From UBA1189 sp045660385 (GTDB taxonomy: Bacteria; Bacteroidota; Bacteroidia; Bacteroidales; Bacteroidaceae): a stretch of 24,946 nt of DNA. Of this stretch, positions 22,201 to 24,946 are shown piece after piece. Both the position numbers and the translations under genes were made by a program. The DNA is taken from positions 1-24,946 of the forward strand of contig JAZRDT010000010.1 of NCBI GenBank assembly GCA_045660385.1, written 5' to 3'. Position 1 is the stretch's first letter; each line of letters opens with the position of its first letter. The notes beneath the pieces are model-generated. The model searched no databases. It saw nothing but the letters and a program-made list of their open reading frames with translations, and was not told where the DNA came from.

Positions 22201-24134
22201 TGAGCGTACAGACCACTCTCTCGGGAACGAATAGTTTGGAGTTTGGTATTAATGCGACAAGCAGTAATAAGGCCACTATTCTTGCTATGGATAATGTAAA
22301 ACTGACCTATCAAGGTACGGCTGCCGAGTATGCCGAAGGCATTGAGGCTATTACCTATGGAGTAATCGGTGAAGCGGTTTCATTGCGAGGAAAACCCATG
22401 AATGCCACAGTTGCTGCGGCTTTGAACGAGGCTTTGGGTAGGGTAGAAGAGGCTTTGAACGCCTATACCAAGAATATAATCAGCGGGACCTCTACGCCCA
22501 GTGATGTGTCTGCTTGGGTGAATGCTCTGGAAACCTTTATGGGGTCCAGTGTTGTGGCTGATGCCAAAGTCTCAATTGCAGCATATACTCCGCTCGTAAT
22601 TCAAATTTCTGCATCACGAGCCAAGGCTGCTCTCTATCCTCAGCAGACCTGCGGTAGTATCGATGAGTTTGGTTTGGATGCAATCGCTTCAAAGTGTACC
22701 AATGGCGAATATCTCGATTCTGAGATTCCGGCAGCTGTCATCGAAGTCAAGGGTATTACCAACCGTTATGTCATGGCCGATGCCGTAGAGCATGGCAGCG
22801 CGAGCAACCCGATCGACGTAACGAGATTCATTGTAGAGCAGGCAGGTTTCGATAATGACGTGTATGCTCCTTGGCAGGCCTCACCTACACCTACTGGTGT
22901 TGCATATGGTAGCGTAGAGTTCTGGAATACCAACTTTACCTTCTCACAGATTCTCTATGGTATGCCTGCCGGAACCTACCGTCTGCAGACCCGTGCCTTC
23001 TATCGCTATGGATATCAGGATACCAACTATAATGCCCATAAAAATGGCACCCTGCAGCGCAATGCCAAGCTCTATATCAGCCATCCCGAGGGCACGTCTA
23101 CGGCCGACATCATGGCCATCTCTGACGACCCCTCCGATGTGCACGAGTGGGGTGCTTGGTATAGTGCGCAGACCTATGGAGGCAAGTGGGTGCCCGATAA
23201 CATGCAGGCAGCCAGTGAAGCCATCGATGTGCGTGGTAAGTATCAGCCCATGAATGGTTACAATAGCGTTGATATCACCGTATCAAACATTGGCGACCTT
23301 ACCATAGGAACCAAGAAAGAGACGTTGGTAGGTGGTGATTGGACCTTCATTGGTGATTTCACACTCTACTACCTTGGCGATGGCAAGCATCGCATTGTGC
23401 TCGACGAAAAGTCCGAGGTGGCTCCTGAAATTGATGAGTCCATCATCTACGATGAGGTCACCCTCAAGCGTACCCTCAAGGCGGGTGTGTGGAACACCTT
23501 CGTGTCGCCCTTCGATATCCCCGCTCACATGCTCGGTAACTGGGAGGTGAAGGAGCTTGTTCATAGCAGCTTCAAGGGTGAGGTGCTCTCTCTGACCTTC
23601 GATAATGCAGCTGATGGCATCAAGGCCGGCGTGCCCTATATGGTACGCGACACAACGATGACCGAGAATCTTACAGAGATTAAGATGAGCCATGTGCAGC
23701 TTTGTGCCGCTCCTCAGATTGTTACCACCCCTGAAGGCCATGTCGCCTTTACCGGTGTGTATCACTATGGTCCCATGCCTGAAGGTGCCTTCTTCTTCAG
23801 CAACAACGTCTTCTACCAGGTGCCACGCGATGGTGATGCCACGAACAACAACAAGTCGAAAGCCTTCCGTGCCTACCTGATGCCTCAAGGTGAGGCTGCC
23901 GAGGCTCGCAGTCTCAGCTATCGCACCGATGGACAGTTTGATGATAACGAAGGTGGCGACACCGATGACGATGACGAAAACGAAGGCGACGTAGCTATAG
24001 GATCTGTCAAGGAGGAACTTTCCGTAGTGGCCATTTACAATGCGAATGGTGTACGCGTCCTGGATATGCAGAAGGGACTCAATATCCTGCAGATGAGCGA
24101 TGGCTCCATCATCAAAGTCATGGTAAAGGAGTAA
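19248..24134 (+). CDS. Giant secreted multidomain protein: (beta/alpha)8 glycosidase-like + ricin lectin + FN3 + LamG + T9SS-like tail
   Basis: This has 1628 residues with a signal peptide (MKRLLIILFASCMLISALAQ). Residues about 25-400 look like a clan GH-A-type barrel: the segment ISAAPFNEPDLDAN carries an Asn-Glu-Pro motif with Glu187 as candidate acid/base. Glu299 (WWGYEGVTRAEF) or Glu259/Glu262 could be the nucleophile. I cannot assign a GH family. A ricin-type beta-trefoil follows at about 413-567 (two visible repeats with QxW-like endings), then FN3 at about 575-663 and LamG at about 664-865. A beta module lies at about 872-1024, a helical region at about 1028-1160 and a second beta module at about 1165-1381. 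The C-terminal module (about 1404-1560), acidic linker (about 1565-1581) and tail match the preceding protein. A perfect hairpin terminator follows. It is probably secreted or surface-bound and acts on a complex glycan together with its neighbour. Confidence 0.85.
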   Translation: MKRLLIILFASCMLISALAQSVTTASSSMTASPWAQQVPFDIAAEGQKFNFATGMGGWSWDFFGYKQRNWVGENNKVARLNFFGRNNTSGNLASSLSEEQLRTGITWQFGDGSAGSHNGLDTDLGIIAITGVKDILLLCDMDMRVHLNASDWKNTNRVNYYVNDIALAVKYIESKGYNVISAAPFNEPDLDANQNCGRSSSVYNIVAAAMQKNPTLQGRVCGPNTLNTDSAATWYGPVKNSVDFINTHQLAGSFDHLIEFWETGLKDGKRGAPDEMHNVLEAMVAMNYGAEYGTWWGYEGVTRAEFANITSSGRQLTYKEDIPNFAVAGVYRYDNEADKAKAIIGTSERQAVATKFNFISQDRLAYFDGYGPAYDYMMDVPGGAKGSYMNGQTNAERTINIYTGEDVPVEPVNGQYKIVNKASGKVLSLPNGDATIRQSVYQWADGGLANQTWDVYPIDKKNSADYSYVVIRNANTSTFPLYLDATAWAMDKGANVNVWSDGDAISTLPNGWQRWYLDYVGDGYYHVINHDTGLYLAVDGGSTANGANVYQWVNDGSDKLLWKFVPTDHAIDATAPATPTGLIATPQSGSVKLTWAANSDADIHGYMVYRYNTAAGIWECIGRKVQGTVFLDNTCRKGQPLRYRIRAIDEAYNLSEASAEVQSQTTSDKALIAQWIGLSLKDNTPNKMDAVTNGATFTTDNDHSAFSFDGSDDYLKLPYHAGDMKEMTFAAWVKSSSTSAWQRIFDFGNGEGEYLFLTPTNGSKMRFEIKKGGVTQGLDATTTLGTGTWKHVAVTIGANEVAIYINGVKNASTTGITLRPSDVAPAISYLGRSQFVADPAFKGLMSDVRLYNYALSADEVKNISSEIVSSEGFDITGERIPSIADNVNNWTVSGSWTTWTSTADGSGFSSPYVRIGTSGTSRISKTLDYLPEGNYKLSAACMSYYYSNGIFGIGAGEKDVTGVTLFANSNTTTINTKSNKAAKTLSVQTTLSGTNSLEFGINATSSNKATILAMDNVKLTYQGTAAEYAEGIEAITYGVIGEAVSLRGKPMNATVAAALNEALGRVEEALNAYTKNIISGTSTPSDVSAWVNALETFMGSSVVADAKVSIAAYTPLVIQISASRAKAALYPQQTCGSIDEFGLDAIASKCTNGEYLDSEIPAAVIEVKGITNRYVMADAVEHGSASNPIDVTRFIVEQAGFDNDVYAPWQASPTPTGVAYGSVEFWNTNFTFSQILYGMPAGTYRLQTRAFYRYGYQDTNYNAHKNGTLQRNAKLYISHPEGTSTADIMAISDDPSDVHEWGAWYSAQTYGGKWVPDNMQAASEAIDVRGKYQPMNGYNSVDITVSNIGDLTIGTKKETLVGGDWTFIGDFTLYYLGDGKHRIVLDEKSEVAPEIDESIIYDEVTLKRTLKAGVWNTFVSPFDIPAHMLGNWEVKELVHSSFKGEVLSLTFDNAADGIKAGVPYMVRDTTMTENLTEIKMSHVQLCAAPQIVTTPEGHVAFTGVYHYGPMPEGAFFFSNNVFYQVPRDGDATNNNKSKAFRAYLMPQGEAAEARSLSYRTDGQFDDNEGGDTDDDDENEGDVAIGSVKEELSVVAIYNANGVRVLDMQKGLNILQMSDGSIIKVMVKE

Positions 24135-24172
24135 TGATTAACGTTGAACGGTTAACGGTTAACGATTAACGA

Positions 24173-24211
24173 AACAATAAATGCCGACGCACTGCGCCGG
24201 CATTTATTGTT
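24173..24211 (+). terminator. Hairpin terminator after the second giant gene
   Basis: An 18-base arm (24173-24190) pairs with 24194-24211 around the loop ACT with a single A-C mismatch. The core is AATAAATGCCG. It lies 39 bases after the stop codon; A-rich and T-rich arm ends would let it work in both directions. Confidence 0.8.
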
Positions 24212-24212
24212 T

Positions 24213-24236
24213 GGAGATACATAGCACTTGTCCAAG
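24213..24236 (+). repeat. Solo end of the MITE-like element
   Basis: GGAGATACATAGCACTTGTC then CAAG resembles the terminal sequence of copy C (ATATAGCTCTTGTCCAAG at its left, GGAGATAATATAG at its right end reversed). No second end or interior is seen nearby. Confidence 0.45.
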
Positions 24237-24548
24237 TTATTGCCTTAAATTTTAACATAAATGTCCATAAATTACTCGTGAATATCCATAAATAAAGCCA
24301 TTTATGATAATTTGTGGTCCATTGCTTTCCCCTCGTAATGGCTACCGCCCTCGGCCAGCGACCTAAAGGTTCATGGTAATTTCCGTAAATAGCAGCTGCT
24401 AACAGTCGTTTACCCACGGTTAAACCGTTTTCTATTTGTGTGATTTCCCCGCACCCCGCTGCTCTTTCCAGGTGGAAAAAGTCTATAAATCGGTTGGCGT
24501 TGGCAATCCCATTTAAAGGTGGACGATTAATGGCGCAGCACTTTAACC
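24237..24548. other. AT-rich spacer without a supported gene
   Basis: It holds two direct CCATAAAT words (24265-24272 and 24286-24293), enclosed by CATAAATG (24256-24263) and its complement CATTTATG (24299-24306). The reversed copy of the 26-base dispersed repeat is at 24348-24373. No reading frame here looks coding. Confidence 0.5.
24348..24373 (-). repeat. 26-base dispersed inverted repeat, copy 2
   Basis: Reverse complement of 18710-18735 with two base differences, both in the GTCGCCGGCCGAAG part. Confidence 0.85.
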
Positions 24549-24705
24549 GCCACGCAGTGGCTTTAACCGTTGCGTAGCAACTTTAACCGCACCAATTTGG
24601 TGCTTTCACCATGCCGCAGGCATTTTCACCGCAACTTAAATTAAGTTGCTTTCACCGAAGCGCAGCTTCTTTCACCGCGTCAAGGACGCTTTCACCAACA
24701 GCTGT
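24549..24705 (+). repeat. Palindrome array 2 with TTT(A/C)ACC spacers
   Basis: Successive units are GCCACGCAGTGGC (24549), GTTGCGTAGCAAC (24569), GCACCAATTTGGTGC (24589), ATGCCGCAGGCAT (24611), GCAACTTAAATTAAGTTGC (24631), GAAGCGCAGCTTC (24657), GCGTCAAGGACGC (24677) and a short ACAGCTGT (24698). Between every pair is TTTAACC or TTTCACC, giving a 20-base start-to-start period for 13-base units. Each stem has a different sequence but both arms agree. No gene is present. Confidence 0.9.
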
Positions 24706-24734
24706 CTTTTCTCCAAACAAGCCTTACGGATATT

Positions 24735-24815
24735 CCCGTCACCGCGGTGACGGGATGGCGCCACCGCGGTGGCGTCTTTCTTTCACCGCGGTGATACCTA
24801 CACGCCACCGCGGTG
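24735..24815 (+). repeat. CACCGCGGTG palindrome cluster
   Basis: Four perfect palindromes share the core CACCGCGGTG but differ in flanks: CCCGTCACCGCGGTGACGGG (24735-24754), CGCCACCGCGGTGGCG (24759-24774), TCACCGCGGTGA (24783-24794) and CACCGCGGTG (24806-24815). It is directly downstream of palindrome array 2. The rest of the window to 24946 shows no gene. Confidence 0.9.
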
Positions 24816-24946
24816 ACAGGGCAGACGCATCAGAAATTTTGTCTTTTCCTGATTTCAGTAGACGTTTTTTTGCTTCATTAGCTGAATAGGTTTACACCTT
24901 TTTCTTTGCCATACTGGAGAGGTTTACGTATTCTCCGATTCCCTGC

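Noticed and set aside
24549..24815. Possible CRISPR array
   Set aside because: The constant part is only about 7 bases and the variable parts are palindromes, not foreign-looking spacers. There is no cas gene in the window.
24611..24889. Plus-strand frame of 92 codons at the window end
   Set aside because: It is a chance reading through the palindrome array, composed of spacer-derived Phe/Thr/Ala residues.

Overview
The window is a stretch of chromosome from a member of the Bacteroidota, most likely a Bacteroidales organism of Prevotella/Bacteroides/Porphyromonas type. Three things suggest this. Promoters follow the TTTG-N19/20-TAnnTTTG pattern, best seen before the tRNA and the first giant gene. 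Clear Shine-Dalgarno sites are absent. The gene set is also typical: NAD kinase divergent from pdxJ-exbB-exbD-tonB, a PorW/SprE-like TPR lipoprotein, and large multidomain secreted glycan-active proteins with a shared C-terminal tail.

Layout. Bases 1-7200 are mostly housekeeping: the 3' part of asnS, rsmI, nadK (minus strand), pdxJ followed by an ExbB-ExbD-TonB energy-transduction set, then a DJ-1/PfpI protein and ispD. Bases 7208-12460 are a minus-strand series reading aroA, a small conserved membrane-anchored protein, and the 936-residue TPR lipoprotein. A tRNA-Pro(GGG) with its own promoter and terminator lies at 12600-12674. Bases 13329-24134 hold two giant secreted proteins of 1769 and 1628 residues. 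The first joins an endonuclease/exonuclease/phosphatase-type domain to lectin-like modules, LamG, two small Ig-like domains and a GH43-type glycosidase. The second has a probable (beta/alpha)8 glycosidase with an Asn-Glu-Pro motif, a ricin-type lectin, FN3, LamG and further beta modules. Both end in the same module, an acidic linker and a near-identical tail, probably a type IX secretion sorting signal. The PorW-like lipoprotein would belong to that secretion machinery, and ExbB-ExbD-TonB would power uptake of released glycans. That link is inference.

The unusual content is between the genes. (1) Three copies of a 230-250 bp element with about 18 bp terminal inverted repeats (5424-5675, 6969-7198, 12825-13055), two of which begin exactly four bases after a stop codon. 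(2) Two arrays of short palindromes (10151-10416 and 24549-24815). Each stem differs from the next but is internally self-complementary, and units are joined by a constant TTT(A/C)ACC spacer with a frequent 20-base period. (3) A 24-unit heptamer repeat between aroA and the next gene. (4) A roughly 117 bp palindrome-ended segment inserted in frame inside aroA. The palindrome arrays and the MITE-like family are the best candidates for something undescribed. I cannot tell from one window whether they are already catalogued.
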